Source of the DNA: Halomarina pelagica | GTDB taxonomy: Archaea > Halobacteriota > Halobacteria > Halobacteriales > Haloarculaceae | Assembly: GCF_024228315.1 (NCBI RefSeq) | Contig: NZ_CP100454.1 | Span: 558,001-622,000, forward strand | Reading direction: 5' to 3' | Length of the DNA: 64,000 nucleotides | Part shown: piece after piece, positions 24,989 through 33,370 of the stretch | Layout of the letters: every line of letters begins with the position of its first letter | How positions within the stretch are numbered: the stretch's first letter is position 1 | Program-made: the position numbers and the translations under genes | The notes under the pieces: generated by a model | What the model saw: only the letters and a program-made list of their open reading frames with translations | Databases searched by the model: none | What the model was told of the DNA's origin: nothing

Positions 24989-27754
24989 TCACCGGCGCGC
25001 CCACGCCAGCATGTCGGCGTAGAAGGGGTCGCTCTCGAGCGCCGCGGCGTCGCCGACGAGGCAGAGCGCCCGCTTCGCCCGCGTGAGCGCGACGTTCACC
25101 CGGCGGTGGTCCTCGAAGATCGGCCCGTCGAGGCTCCCGGTGGCGACGAACGAGACGACGACGACCTCCTTGGACGACCCCTGGAACCGGTCGACGGTGT
25201 CGACGGCGACGCCCTCCGGCACGCGCCTCCCGATCTCGGCCACCTGCGCCCGAAAGGGGGCGATGACGCCCACGTCCCCCCGTTCGACGCCCGCCGCCAG
25301 GTAGGCCTCGACCACCTCCCGCACGCGGTCGGCCTCCGCGGGGTTCGTGTTCCCGTCCGCGCGCCCGCCCGGATCGACGAACGTCACGGCGTCGCGACGT
25401 TCGGTCGGGAGGGCGTCCGCGTCGACGCCGTCGAGGTCGTCGAGGCGTCGGCCCGCGACCTCGGGCGTCGCCGGCCTGAGCCTCCCGTCGTAGAACGCGG
25501 TCGAGGAGAAGTACTGGATGCGCTGGTTCATGCGGTACTGTCGGTCGAGCAGCACCGAGGCGTCGGGGTAGCGCTCGACGAGGCGCTCGAACAGCGATCG
25601 ACTCAGCGCGTTCTCGCTGCGCACCACCGGCGGTAGCTGCTGGTGGTCGCCGACGAGGACAAACCGGTCCGCGAGGTTCACCGCCGCGAGCGTCGCGGGC
25701 TCGGTGAGCTGTCCCGCCTCGTCGATCACGGCCGCGTCGAACGAACACTCCCGGAGGATCCGGGAGCCACAGGAGGCGGTGGTGGCGGCGACGACCGGCG
25801 CGGAGCGCAGTTCGCGTACCCGCTCGCCGGGGTCGCCGCGCGGGTCGAGCCGGTAGTCGAGGGCGTCCTCGCTGATCCCCGTCTCGGTGCCGATCCGGAC
25901 GAAGTCGTCGAAGCCCTGCTCGCGCAGGGCGGAGAGCGCGTTGTCGACCGCGCGGTTCGTAAACGCCGACAGCAGGACGCGCTCGCCGCGCTCGACCAGC
26001 GCCCGGACCGTCCGCGCGAGCGTGTAGGTCTTCCCCGTCCCCGGCGGCCCCTGGATCAGCGCGCAGTCCTCGGCGGTGACCGCGAGCCTGACCGCCCGGT
26101 CCTGGGCGTCGTTGTTGTCGATGAACGTCCCGTCCGTCTCCGAGAACCGGGGCGCGCGCCGCCCGAACAGCACGTCCTTGCGTTCGGTCGACCCCTTCAG
26201 GACGGCGTCGTGCAGCGCGGTGAGCATCCGGTCGACGGAGAGTTCGGAGGGGTAGACGTCGAGGCGGCGAAGCTCCACCGGTTCGTCGGTCGTGACGACG
26301 ACCTCCGGCGAGAGCCGCTCGACGCGCGCGAGTTCGGCCGTCCCCCGGGTGGGGTGGCCGTCGCTCGCGAGCACCACGTCGCCCTCGCGGATCTTGGAGA
26401 CGGCGTCCGTCCCCGCCGCGCGAAGCTCCCAGCGGCCGTCGTCGCGCCGCCGGCTCCCGAGCGGTTCGAGGTCGACGAGCGCCCGGTCGTCGTCGGCGCG
26501 CTCGGCCGCCGTCTGCTCCCACAACTTCGCGTACTCGCGGTGGACCTCCCGCCGCTCCTCCTCGATGGCCCGGTAGAGGCGGTCGAAGTACTCCCGCTCC
26601 TCCTCGGGGACGGCGCGGCCGACGCTCCCCGCCTTCGACTCCTGGTCGAGCCGCCCGGAGACGACCATGCAGGTGTCCCGCTCGAAGCAGTACTCGCACT
26701 TCGCGTCGGCCTCGTAGCCCGTCGGTACGTCCCCCCGCGCCTCCATCGCGGCGATGGCGTTGCGCTGGCGGAGGACGTAGTTCACGAGGCCCGAGCCGAT
26801 GGAGAAGTCCTTCGCGGGCGTCAGGTCGCCGGTCTCCTCGTTGCGGTCGAGCGCGCTGTTCTTCGTGTAGAGGAGGGTGCCGGTGTCGGGCAGCGCGCTC
26901 CCGCCGTCGGACGCGGTCGCGGTTCCCGCCGCGCGGTCCCGCTCGGCCAGCAGGAGGGCGTAGCAGGCCGCCTGCACCTTGTCCTGGAAGCGCGGTTCCT
27001 TCCGGAGGTTCTTCCCGGTCTTCAGCTCGACGGGAACGCCGCGGCGGATCGCGTCGGCGCGGCCCTTGATGCCCACCCGCTCGCCGACGAGCGTCTGCTC
27101 GGAGCGCCACTCGCTCCGCTCGGGACCGAAGGCCCGGTTCGAGTCGTCGCCGGACGGGTCGTCGAGCGAGGCCCCGTCGTCTCCGCCGTCACCCGTGAGC
27201 CGCCCCTGGCTGAGCCACCCCTCGATGGCGCGGGCGTTGCGGCGCACGTCGTCGGCCACCTCCTCGCGGTCGCGTCCGAGCAGCCCGAGTTCGAGGCCCG
27301 CGTCGGCCACGTGGTCGTCGATGGCCGCCTCCAGGTCCCGCCCGCGGAGCAGGTCGCCGAACACCTCGTGGACGAGCGTCCCCATCACCACGGGGTAGTT
27401 GAGCGGGACCCCCGAGAGCTTGTTCAGGTAGTACATCCGCGGGCACTGCACCCACGAGCGGACGTCGGTCACGTCGACCAGGAAATCCGGCTCGACGACG
27501 ACGAGCGACCCCTTCGACGTTCCGTAGGTCGTCTCGCCGTTCCACTCGCGCTCCTCGGGATCGGTCACTAGTAGCTCCATCCCCGGCTCGAGCACCTCTG
27601 CGGTCTCGGCCCACTTGCCCCACAGCGTCACCGTCGCGGGCGCGGCGGCCCCTCCGTCGGGGCGGAGGCGCACCTCGGCCAGTTCGCGCTCGCCGTAGCG
27701 CGTCTCGACGGTTCGCGGGTCGTTCACCTCGACGACGGGACCACGGAGCGTCAC
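24989..27754 (-). CDS. Dna2-like helicase-nuclease (SF1 helicase with RecB-type nuclease)
   Basis: 921 residues from the GTG at 27754. Order of domains: N-terminal OB-like strand region (about 1-75); RecB/PD-(D/E)xK-type nuclease with first cluster Cys in SWVQCPRMYYLNKLS (about 103), active site GRADAIRRGVPVELKTGKN and remaining cluster cysteines in CEYCFERDTC (about 355), together the four Cys of an Fe-S nuclease; then an SF1 helicase with Walker A QGPPGTGKTYT (about 568), DEAGQL, GDHQQLPP, RQYRMN, DRFQGSSKEVVVVS and NVALTRAKRAL. Dna2 enzymes resect DNA ends and trim flaps. GTG at 27754 is chosen because further upstream sequence (to 27991) overlaps the divergent MaoC gene. Confidence 0.9.
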   Translation of the reverse strand: MTLRGPVVEVNDPRTVETRYGERELAEVRLRPDGGAAAPATVTLWGKWAETAEVLEPGMELLVTDPEEREWNGETTYGTSKGSLVVVEPDFLVDVTDVRSWVQCPRMYYLNKLSGVPLNYPVVMGTLVHEVFGDLLRGRDLEAAIDDHVADAGLELGLLGRDREEVADDVRRNARAIEGWLSQGRLTGDGGDDGASLDDPSGDDSNRAFGPERSEWRSEQTLVGERVGIKGRADAIRRGVPVELKTGKNLRKEPRFQDKVQAACYALLLAERDRAAGTATASDGGSALPDTGTLLYTKNSALDRNEETGDLTPAKDFSIGSGLVNYVLRQRNAIAAMEARGDVPTGYEADAKCEYCFERDTCMVVSGRLDQESKAGSVGRAVPEEEREYFDRLYRAIEEERREVHREYAKLWEQTAAERADDDRALVDLEPLGSRRRDDGRWELRAAGTDAVSKIREGDVVLASDGHPTRGTAELARVERLSPEVVVTTDEPVELRRLDVYPSELSVDRMLTALHDAVLKGSTERKDVLFGRRAPRFSETDGTFIDNNDAQDRAVRLAVTAEDCALIQGPPGTGKTYTLARTVRALVERGERVLLSAFTNRAVDNALSALREQGFDDFVRIGTETGISEDALDYRLDPRGDPGERVRELRSAPVVAATTASCGSRILRECSFDAAVIDEAGQLTEPATLAAVNLADRFVLVGDHQQLPPVVRSENALSRSLFERLVERYPDASVLLDRQYRMNQRIQYFSSTAFYDGRLRPATPEVAGRRLDDLDGVDADALPTERRDAVTFVDPGGRADGNTNPAEADRVREVVEAYLAAGVERGDVGVIAPFRAQVAEIGRRVPEGVAVDTVDRFQGSSKEVVVVSFVATGSLDGPIFEDHRRVNVALTRAKRALCLVGDAAALESDPFYADMLAWARR

Positions 27755-27953
27755 GACCGGAACCGATACCTCCGGGAGAAAGAGGTTGTCGGTCGGGTAC
27801 CTTCCCCGGCGACTCGACGGACGCGGGTCCGGGATTCGACCGAGCCGTCGACCGACGCCCTCCCGGCCGGGCGACCCGATCACCGAGGGCGCTCCGGTGG
27901 GACCGGGGTTCTCCGGGGAGGCATTTTTACGTGACGGCGGTGGAGTGACGGGT

Positions 27954-28340
27954 ATGAGCGACACGGACGTCTCCCCGGGCGACACGTACACCTACTCCCG
28001 GACGTTCACGCGCGACGACGTCGAGCGGTTCACCGAGATCTCGAACGACCAGGGCGAACACCACCTCGAAACGGACGAGCGGGGGCGGGTCGTCGTCCAC
28101 GGCCTCCTGACGGCGACGCTCCCGACGAAGCTCGGCGGCGACCTCGACTACCTCGCCCGCGACATGGTCTTCGAGTTCCGAAAGCCCGTCTACACGGACG
28201 AGGAGATCAGCTGCGAACTGACGGTCCTCGACGTGGCGGATCGCGACGGCGGGATCGACCTCTCGGCGGAGGCCATCTGCACCAACGAGGACGACGAGGT
28301 GGTCATGACCGGCGAGTTCGAGGGCGTCATCTTCGAGTGA
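27954..28340 (+). CDS. MaoC-family (R)-hydratase/dehydratase
   Basis: 128 residues, one hot-dog domain. The hydratase-2 catalytic region is recognisable in FTEISNDQGEHHLETDERGR, with the catalytic Asp and His, followed by VVVHGLLTATLPTKLG. Such proteins hydrate trans-2-enoyl-CoA to (R)-3-hydroxyacyl-CoA or the reverse, e.g. PhaJ supplying PHA synthesis. It is divergent from the Dna2-like gene with about 200 nt between starts. The substrate chain length is not evident. The (S)-specific enoyl-CoA hydratase at 29100-29876 is a separate family. Confidence 0.82.
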   Translation: MSDTDVSPGDTYTYSRTFTRDDVERFTEISNDQGEHHLETDERGRVVVHGLLTATLPTKLGGDLDYLARDMVFEFRKPVYTDEEISCELTVLDVADRDGGIDLSAEAICTNEDDEVVMTGEFEGVIFE

Positions 28341-28439
28341 GGTCGCTCCGCCCGCTCGGCGACGAGACGGCCGAGGTTCTCGCGGGGAGGGCCAGCGCGG
28401 CGAAAAAGCGTGGGTCGGTCGGACGGTCGGTCGACGCCG

Positions 28440-28931
28440 TTACTGCGTCTGCTCGTCGAACTGCTGGCCGATCTGCGAGAGCGTGTCGAGGGCCTTCTGC
28501 TCCTCACGCATGTTCTGTTCGAGTTTGTCGGCCGCGTCGTCCATCCCGAGGTCGGCGGCCAGCGGCGTGAGGTTGCCGTAGGTGGCGATCTCGTAGTGCT
28601 CGGTCTTCTGCCCGGCGGCGATGTCGAACCGTTCGAGGACCGTCTCGTCGGAGTTCTGCTCTACGAACTCCTGGTGCTCCTGGATCATCGCGTCGACGAC
28701 CCGATCCTGTTTCGTCTCGGGCGACGCGTCCATGCTCTGGAAGACCTCCTCCAGGCGATCGACGTGGCCCTGAGTCTCCTCTCGGTGTTCTGAGAACGCC
28801 TGCTTTACCGTCTCGTCGGAGACCTCGTTCTCCATCTGCTGGAGCGCGTCGACGAGTTGTTGCTCGGTGTAGTAGGCTTTCTGGAGACCCTCCTCGAACA
28901 GCTGCTTGAGTGCGTCGGAATCAGCGGACAT
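28440..28931 (-). CDS. DUF892 (YciE/YciF-type) ferritin-like protein
   Basis: 163 residues, all alpha. The N-terminal QLFEEGLQKAYYTEQQLVDA and later HYEIATYGNLTPLAADLG are typical of DUF892; helix-pair Glu and His residues (HREETQGHVDRLEEVF; EQKTEHYE-like segment TEHYEIATYG) could coordinate a di-iron centre. The family is linked to stress and stationary-phase responses; function unproven. Only 1-2 hydrophobic residues per turn in each helix, so it is soluble and cytoplasmic. It is monocistronic. Confidence 0.88.
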   Translation of the reverse strand: MSADSDALKQLFEEGLQKAYYTEQQLVDALQQMENEVSDETVKQAFSEHREETQGHVDRLEEVFQSMDASPETKQDRVVDAMIQEHQEFVEQNSDETVLERFDIAAGQKTEHYEIATYGNLTPLAADLGMDDAADKLEQNMREEQKALDTLSQIGQQFDEQTQ

Positions 28932-29099
28932 GATGCGACCTGCTCTTGGACCACGACCTCGATGAGCGGCCGCGTTGCAGGTGAGAGGCGTTTAAAACCC
29001 GGTCAGATAACCGCCCCCGGAGAGGCACTGTCTGGCGTCGCCGACGGTCTGACGGAGGCTGCGGGCGGACGTGGGGCTATCGCGGCGGACGGTCGCCGA

Positions 29100-29876
29100 T
29101 CACTCGAAATCCGGATCGCGCTTCTCGACGAACGCCTCCATCCCCTCGCGCTGGTCGTGCGTGCCGAACAGCCCGCTCCAGAGGCGGCGCTCGTAGGTGA
29201 GCCCCGAGGAGAGGGTGGACTCGTGGACGTAGTTGAGCGCCTCCTTCGCCGCCTGCAGGGCGAAGGCGGGCTTCGCGGCGAGTTCTGCGGCCATGTCCGC
29301 GACGTGGTCGTCGAGGTCGCTCCCGACGACCACCTCGTCGACCAGCCCCATCTGCTGGGCGTCCTGCGCGTCCACGCGCTCGGCGAAGAAGACGAGACGG
29401 CGGGCCATGGAGTCGCCGACCAGCCGCGAGAGGCGCTGGGTGCCGCCCCAGCCGGGGACGATGCCGAGGTCGACCTCGGTCTGTCCGATGACGGCGTTCT
29501 CGCTCGCCACCCGGAGGTCGGAGGCGAGCGCGAGTTCGCACCCGCCGCCGAAGGCGTAGCCGTTCACGGCGGCGATGACCGGCGCGGGGAACCCCTCGAT
29601 CGCGTCGGTGGCCCGGTGGCCCAACTCGGCGTACGTCTGCGCCTCGGCCACCGACAGCTGCGACATGTACTCGATGTCCGCCCCGGCGACGAACGCCTTC
29701 TCGCCCGCGCCGGTGAGGACGAGCGCCCGGACGTCCTCCTCGCGCAGGCCCTCGATGGCGTCGAGCAGCGCGCGAAGCACCTCGGTGTCGAGGGCGTTCA
29801 GCCGATCTGGACGGTTGACGGTGAGCGTCGCGACCGCGCCGTCGCGGTCGAGCAGGACCGGTTCTGTCTCGGACAT
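29100..29876 (-). CDS. Enoyl-CoA hydratase/isomerase
   Basis: 258 residues, standard crotonase length. Oxyanion-hole motifs AFVAGADIEYMSQL and VNGYAFGGGCELALASDLRV are present, and the catalytic glutamates are in VDLGIVPGWGGTQRL (the EVDLGI and downstream Gly-rich segment). Family reaction: trans-2-enoyl-CoA to (S)-3-hydroxyacyl-CoA in fatty-acid beta-oxidation. The start at 29876 is the canonical MSETEPVLLDRDG; a far longer in-frame ORF continues upstream but is antisense to other genes. No beta-oxidation operon around it, although a thiolase and an AMP-forming acyl-CoA synthetase occur elsewhere in the window. Confidence 0.92.
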   Translation of the reverse strand: MSETEPVLLDRDGAVATLTVNRPDRLNALDTEVLRALLDAIEGLREEDVRALVLTGAGEKAFVAGADIEYMSQLSVAEAQTYAELGHRATDAIEGFPAPVIAAVNGYAFGGGCELALASDLRVASENAVIGQTEVDLGIVPGWGGTQRLSRLVGDSMARRLVFFAERVDAQDAQQMGLVDEVVVGSDLDDHVADMAAELAAKPAFALQAAKEALNYVHESTLSSGLTYERRLWSGLFGTHDQREGMEAFVEKRDPDFE

Positions 29877-29990
29877 GTGCGAGGTGATGGCGAGCGGCGG
29901 CATAATTCTGCCCCCCGACGGGGAGGTGCCGGCGGGAACGGACCGATGCGGACGAACGCTGGCCGACACCGGCGGACGTGAGCGGAGCGT

Positions 29991-30020
29991 GGGCCGACGC
30001 GGGCCGACGCGGGCCGACAC
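29991..30020 (+). repeat. Tandem 10-bp repeat, three units
   Basis: gggccgacgc occurs twice exactly (29991-30010) and a third time with one substitution (30011-30020), ending about 30 nt before the next start codon at 30051. Confidence 0.7.
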
Positions 30021-30030
30021 GTTCATGCGA

Positions 30031-30038
30031 GGAGGTGA
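30031..30038 (+). promoter_or_regulatory. Strong Shine-Dalgarno sequence
   Basis: ggaggtga is fully complementary to the haloarchaeal 16S rRNA 3' end. It ends 12 nt before the ATG at 30051, slightly farther than optimal, so a leadered transcript is likely for this gene, unlike many neighbours. Confidence 0.5.
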
Positions 30039-30050
30039 CGAAGGCCCCGT

Positions 30051-30599
30051 ATGCGCGTGCGGGACTGGCAGGACATCCTGCGTGAGGTCGTCGACGCGAA
30101 GGCCGATCCGGCGGAGTGGCGAGCCGTGGCGGGCGACCGCCGTCGCGGGATCGGCGAGGACATGTTCCTCGCTCACCCGGGGGTGGGCGTCTTCCAGCTC
30201 AAGACCTACGCGAAGAACCCGTTCGAGGTCCGGGGCGTCGGGACCGAGGTCGCCCGACGCGTCGACGACGACATCGACCCGTTCTTCCCGACCGACGGAA
30301 CGGGCCGGTTCGGCATCCGATCGCCCCCGGGCGACGAGGACGAGGCCGAAGCCGCCGCGAAGCGCCTGGCGACCGTCGTCGAGACACACGCCGACGCGCC
30401 GACGACTCCCGACGCGTTCTTCGAGGACGTGATGGACGCCGTCGACAGCCCCGCCTACGGGCCGATGACCTACGAGGGGTTCAGACGCGGCCGTCCGGAC
30501 GACCTCGACGCGCTCGCGGACGAGTTCGAGGAGGCCGAACGACTCCTCGAAGCCGAGTTCGACGACCTCGTGGGCGAGGTGGACCGGGGGTTCCAGTAG
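30051..30599 (+). CDS. Conserved haloarchaeal hypothetical protein
   Basis: 182 residues. Mixed alpha/beta soluble protein with a central beta-rich stretch (GIGEDMFLAHPGVGVFQLKT, then YAKNPFEVRGVGTEVARRVD) and a long acidic, leucine-rich C-terminal helix (EADFEEAERLLEAEFDDLV-like region, about 155-180). It has no membrane segment and no catalytic motif that I recognise. The preceding Shine-Dalgarno and tandem repeats are described separately. Function unknown. Confidence 0.7.
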   Translation: MRVRDWQDILREVVDAKADPAEWRAVAGDRRRGIGEDMFLAHPGVGVFQLKTYAKNPFEVRGVGTEVARRVDDDIDPFFPTDGTGRFGIRSPPGDEDEAEAAAKRLATVVETHADAPTTPDAFFEDVMDAVDSPAYGPMTYEGFRRGRPDDLDALADEFEEAERLLEAEFDDLVGEVDRGFQ

Positions 30600-30629
30600 G
30601 GTTAGGTCGCGTCGGACACACGACCCCGT

Positions 30630-31085
30630 ATGGACGCCGAGACGACCGTCCGGGAGTACTACGGGGCGCTCCGCGACGGCGACCCGCTCGCACCCTTCTT
30701 TCTCGACGCCCCCTCCGTGGTGAAGTTCGGCCTCTCGGAGCGACTGTCGGGCCACGACGAGGTCGCGGCGGGCCTGCGCGAGCAGACGCGGACGACGACC
30801 GACTGGACGGTCGGGAGTTCGAACCTCCTCGCGGAGGCGCGCGGCGACGCCGGGTGGTTCTCCGACGACGTGTTCCTGGCGTGGACGGACGTCGAACGAG
30901 GGATCAGATACGAGTTCGACACGCGGTGGAGCGGTACGCTCGTTCGGGTAGACGAGGGTCCCTGGAACGGAGACGGGCGTGAGACCGGAAGCGAGAACGG
31001 GGAGGGACCGGGACGCGGCAGGGGGGACGGGAGCGCCTGGCGCTTCGCGGGAATGCACGTCAGCACCGTCCAGGAGGGGATCTGA
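30630..31085 (+). CDS. NTF2-like (SnoaL/DUF4440-type) protein
   Basis: 151 residues. N-terminal AETTVREYYGALRDGDPLAP and the later VFLAWTDVERGIRYEFDTRW fit the cone-shaped NTF2-like fold of SnoaL and DUF4440 proteins. A glycine- and charge-rich loop inserted around residues 112-130 breaks the final sheet, an oddity for such a small fold. NTF2-like proteins can be enzymes or ligand-binding modules; none of their diagnostic catalytic residues can be assigned. Its TGA overlaps the following ATG (ATGA), so the two are probably translated together. Confidence 0.68.
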   Translation: MDAETTVREYYGALRDGDPLAPFFLDAPSVVKFGLSERLSGHDEVAAGLREQTRTTTDWTVGSSNLLAEARGDAGWFSDDVFLAWTDVERGIRYEFDTRWSGTLVRVDEGPWNGDGRETGSENGEGPGRGRGDGSAWRFAGMHVSTVQEGI

Positions 31086-31306
31086 TGGTCGGGCCGATTC
31101 CGGACGAGGATCGCGAGTCGCTCGTGCGACGCCTGAAGGCGTTCTTCGCGCTACTCATCGGCGCGTCCGCCGGTCTCATCACCTCGCAGGGGAGCGCGAC
31201 GCCGCTCGAAGTCGTCCTGATCGCGCTCCTCGGTACCGCCTTCGGCGCGCTCGTCGTCTGGATCGTCTTTCCCGGAACCGGAGAAGTCGAGCGAGCGCGG
31301 CGCTGA
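31085..31306 (+). CDS. Small two-TM membrane protein
   Basis: 73 residues: polar N-terminus, helix at about 20-38 (FFALLIGASAGLITSQG), second helix at about 42-64 (LEVVLIALLGTAFGALVVWIV), charged tail. Overlaps the NTF2-like gene by one base of the TGATG junction, so translation is coupled. No family recognised. A membrane anchor or partner for the NTF2-like protein is possible. Confidence 0.7.
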   Translation: MVGPIPDEDRESLVRRLKAFFALLIGASAGLITSQGSATPLEVVLIALLGTAFGALVVWIVFPGTGEVERARR

Positions 31307-31841
31307 CGCGGCCGGTGAGGGACGCGTCGCGTTTCGTGAGGTGTGGTCGACCCCTCCACTGCACCGCGTCGACGGTGTGGCGCCTCTGACAGCGTCCGCC
31401 CGACGAGTCGGTTCGCTCGCCGCCCGGGTCGTGGCCGGGACCGGCGGTCGTGTCGCGCGAACCGCGTTCCTCGTCGGACTGCTCCTGCTTCGATCGGGAC
31501 GGTCCGCCCGTCGCGGCGGCGGTGGGGGTGCACCGTGGGGGGTGGTGGGGATGCCGCCGGACGTCGGGGTGCGGTCGATCGCACCGCGGTCGACCGTCCC
31601 GCCCTCGGCCCGGACGCCCCGGTCGCCCCGGAGCGCCCTCGGGAGAGGTCACCTGATACCAGGACTATGCTTCCGTTCACGGTTTTCCCTGCTAGCGGAG
31701 GTTCTTTTTGAGGGGGTACCCTCCTCTTCGACCGCACCGAAGGGCGGTGCCTCCCGCGCGACCGTCCCGATTCGAACGGTTTCGTCCGCTCGCGGCACGG
31801 GCACGGTACATCTTAGTGTGCGTGCGCCCCATCTGTGGACG
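31307..31841. other. 535-base gene-free stretch upstream of the thiolase
   Basis: No convincing ORF: the open frame that runs into the thiolase is arginine/serine-rich and lacks domain-like sequence before residue M of the true start. TATA-like tacatctta at about 31807-31815 precedes the thiolase ATG by about 27-35 nt. A short palindrome gggtaccc lies at about 31713. Otherwise nothing is seen. Confidence 0.6.
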
Positions 31842-33008
31842 ATGACACGAGCAAGCGTCGTCGGCGCCGGAATGACCACGTTCGGCGTCCACGACTCGAC
31901 CCTCGCGGAGCTGTTCGCCGCCGCGGCGCTCGACGCGTACGACGACGCGGGCGTCACCCCCGACGAGGTAGACGCGTTCTACTTCGGGAACGCGATGGGC
32001 GGACAGACCGAGAACGACACGCACCTCGCGCCGAAGCTCGCCTCCGAGGTGGGCATCGCGGGCGTCCCAGCCCAGCGCTTCGAGGACGCCTGCGCCACGT
32101 CGGCCAACGCGTTCAAGAACGCCGTCCAGACCGTCGAGGCGGGGATCCACGACACCGTCCTCGTCGGCGGCGTCGAGCGGTGCACCCCCGAGACGGGACT
32201 CGGAACCGGCGAGATGACGCGCATCTTCACCAGCGCCTCTCATCGACAATACGAGCAGCCGACGGGTCTCACGTTCCCCGGCGTCTTCGCCCTGCTGACG
32301 AAGCGCCACATGCACGAGTACGGTACCACCGAGGAGCAACTCGCGCACGTCGCGGTGAAGAACCACGCCAACGGGACGCGCAACCCGCGCGCGCACTTCG
32401 GCAAGGAGATCACCGTCGATGAGGTACTCGAGTCGCCCCTGATCGCTGACCCCTTCCGACTCATGGACTGCTGTCCGTTCTCCGACGGCGCGAGCGCCGT
32501 GATCGTCACGAGCGACGACCGCGCGGACTCCTACGACGCCCCGGTGGACGTGGCGGGCGTCGGCCACGCGACGGACGTCGTCCCGCTGTCGGCGAAGCCC
32601 GTCCCGCACGCGACGCGGGCGGCCCGCGACGCGGCCGCGCAGGCCTACGAGCAGGCCGGCGCGGGGGCCGACGAGATGGCCTTCGCCGAGGTTCACGACT
32701 GCTTCACCGGCGCGGAGGTGATGGCGAGCGAGGCCATCGGTTTCTTCGAGGACGGCGAGGGCGGTCCCGCCGCCGAGGAGGGACGGACCGCCCTCGACGG
32801 CGACCGGCCGATCAACCCCTCCGGCGGCCTGAAGGCGAAGGGCCACCCCATCGGCGCGACCGGGACCGGCCAGATCGTCGAACTGACCGAACAGCTCCGG
32901 GGCGACGCCGGGGAACGCCAGGTGGACGGCGCGGAGCGCGCCGTGGCGCACAACCTCGGCGGCGACGCCGGTACGACCGTCGTGACGGTCATGGAGGTGC
33001 GCCGATGA
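31842..33008 (+). CDS. SCP2-type thiolase family protein
   Basis: 388 residues. Nucleophilic Cys in FEDACATSANAFKNAV (about residue 86) and His in AKGHPIGATGTGQ (about residue 334) are conserved, while the second catalytic Cys of biosynthetic thiolases is replaced: the segment reads HNLGGDAGTTV, as in SCP2-type thiolases. With the downstream DUF35 gene overlapping by 4 nt it forms the thiolase/DUF35 pair common in archaea, in which the DUF35 protein assists acyl-CoA channelling. Neither a 3-hydroxy-3-methylglutaryl-CoA synthase nor further beta-oxidation enzymes are adjacent, so the chain length and direction are unknown. Acts in the cytoplasm. Confidence 0.9.
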   Translation: MTRASVVGAGMTTFGVHDSTLAELFAAAALDAYDDAGVTPDEVDAFYFGNAMGGQTENDTHLAPKLASEVGIAGVPAQRFEDACATSANAFKNAVQTVEAGIHDTVLVGGVERCTPETGLGTGEMTRIFTSASHRQYEQPTGLTFPGVFALLTKRHMHEYGTTEEQLAHVAVKNHANGTRNPRAHFGKEITVDEVLESPLIADPFRLMDCCPFSDGASAVIVTSDDRADSYDAPVDVAGVGHATDVVPLSAKPVPHATRAARDAAAQAYEQAGAGADEMAFAEVHDCFTGAEVMASEAIGFFEDGEGGPAAEEGRTALDGDRPINPSGGLKAKGHPIGATGTGQIVELTEQLRGDAGERQVDGAERAVAHNLGGDAGTTVVTVMEVRR

Positions 33009-33364
33009 GCCTCGCGTACGACGAGTGGGCGGCCGCGCTGCGCGAGGGCGACCTCCTCGGCGTCGAGTGCGCCGACTGCGGGGCGACCTACGGCACGCCG
33101 TTCTCCGTCTGTAACGAGTGCGGCGGGCGGGACCTGGAGGCCGTCGACCTCCCCGAGGAGGGGGAGGTCTACTCCGAGACGACGATCACCGTCCCGCCCG
33201 TCGGCTTCGAGGGGCCCTACCGCGTCGGGATCGTCCAGGTCGGCCCGGCGCGCGTGACGGCGCGCGTCGAGGGCGAGGCGGGCATCGGCGACCGCGTCGT
33301 GTTCGACGGCGCGATGGAGGCCGACGACGGCCACCCCGCGCCGGTCTTCCGCGCGGAGGAGTGA
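33005..33364 (+). CDS. DUF35 Zn-ribbon/OB-fold protein (thiolase partner)
   Basis: 119 residues. Four cysteines at the N-terminus (CADCGATYGTPFSVCNECGG) make a zinc ribbon, followed by an OB-fold (EGEVYSETTITVPPVGFEGP to ARVTARVEG). Overlaps the thiolase stop by 4 nt (ATGA), the usual arrangement. DUF35 proteins bind thiolases and help couple acyl-CoA between active sites; this one is complete. Confidence 0.9.
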   Translation: MSLAYDEWAAALREGDLLGVECADCGATYGTPFSVCNECGGRDLEAVDLPEEGEVYSETTITVPPVGFEGPYRVGIVQVGPARVTARVEGEAGIGDRVVFDGAMEADDGHPAPVFRAEE

Positions 33365-33370
33365 AGCGCT

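Noticed and set aside
29991-30020. Start of a CRISPR array
   Set aside because: Units are 10 bp in direct tandem without spacers and there are no cas genes in the window.
31341-31841. N-terminal extension of the thiolase
   Set aside because: Low-complexity Arg/Gly/Ser sequence; the thiolase fold starts at 31842 and a TATA-like element precedes it.
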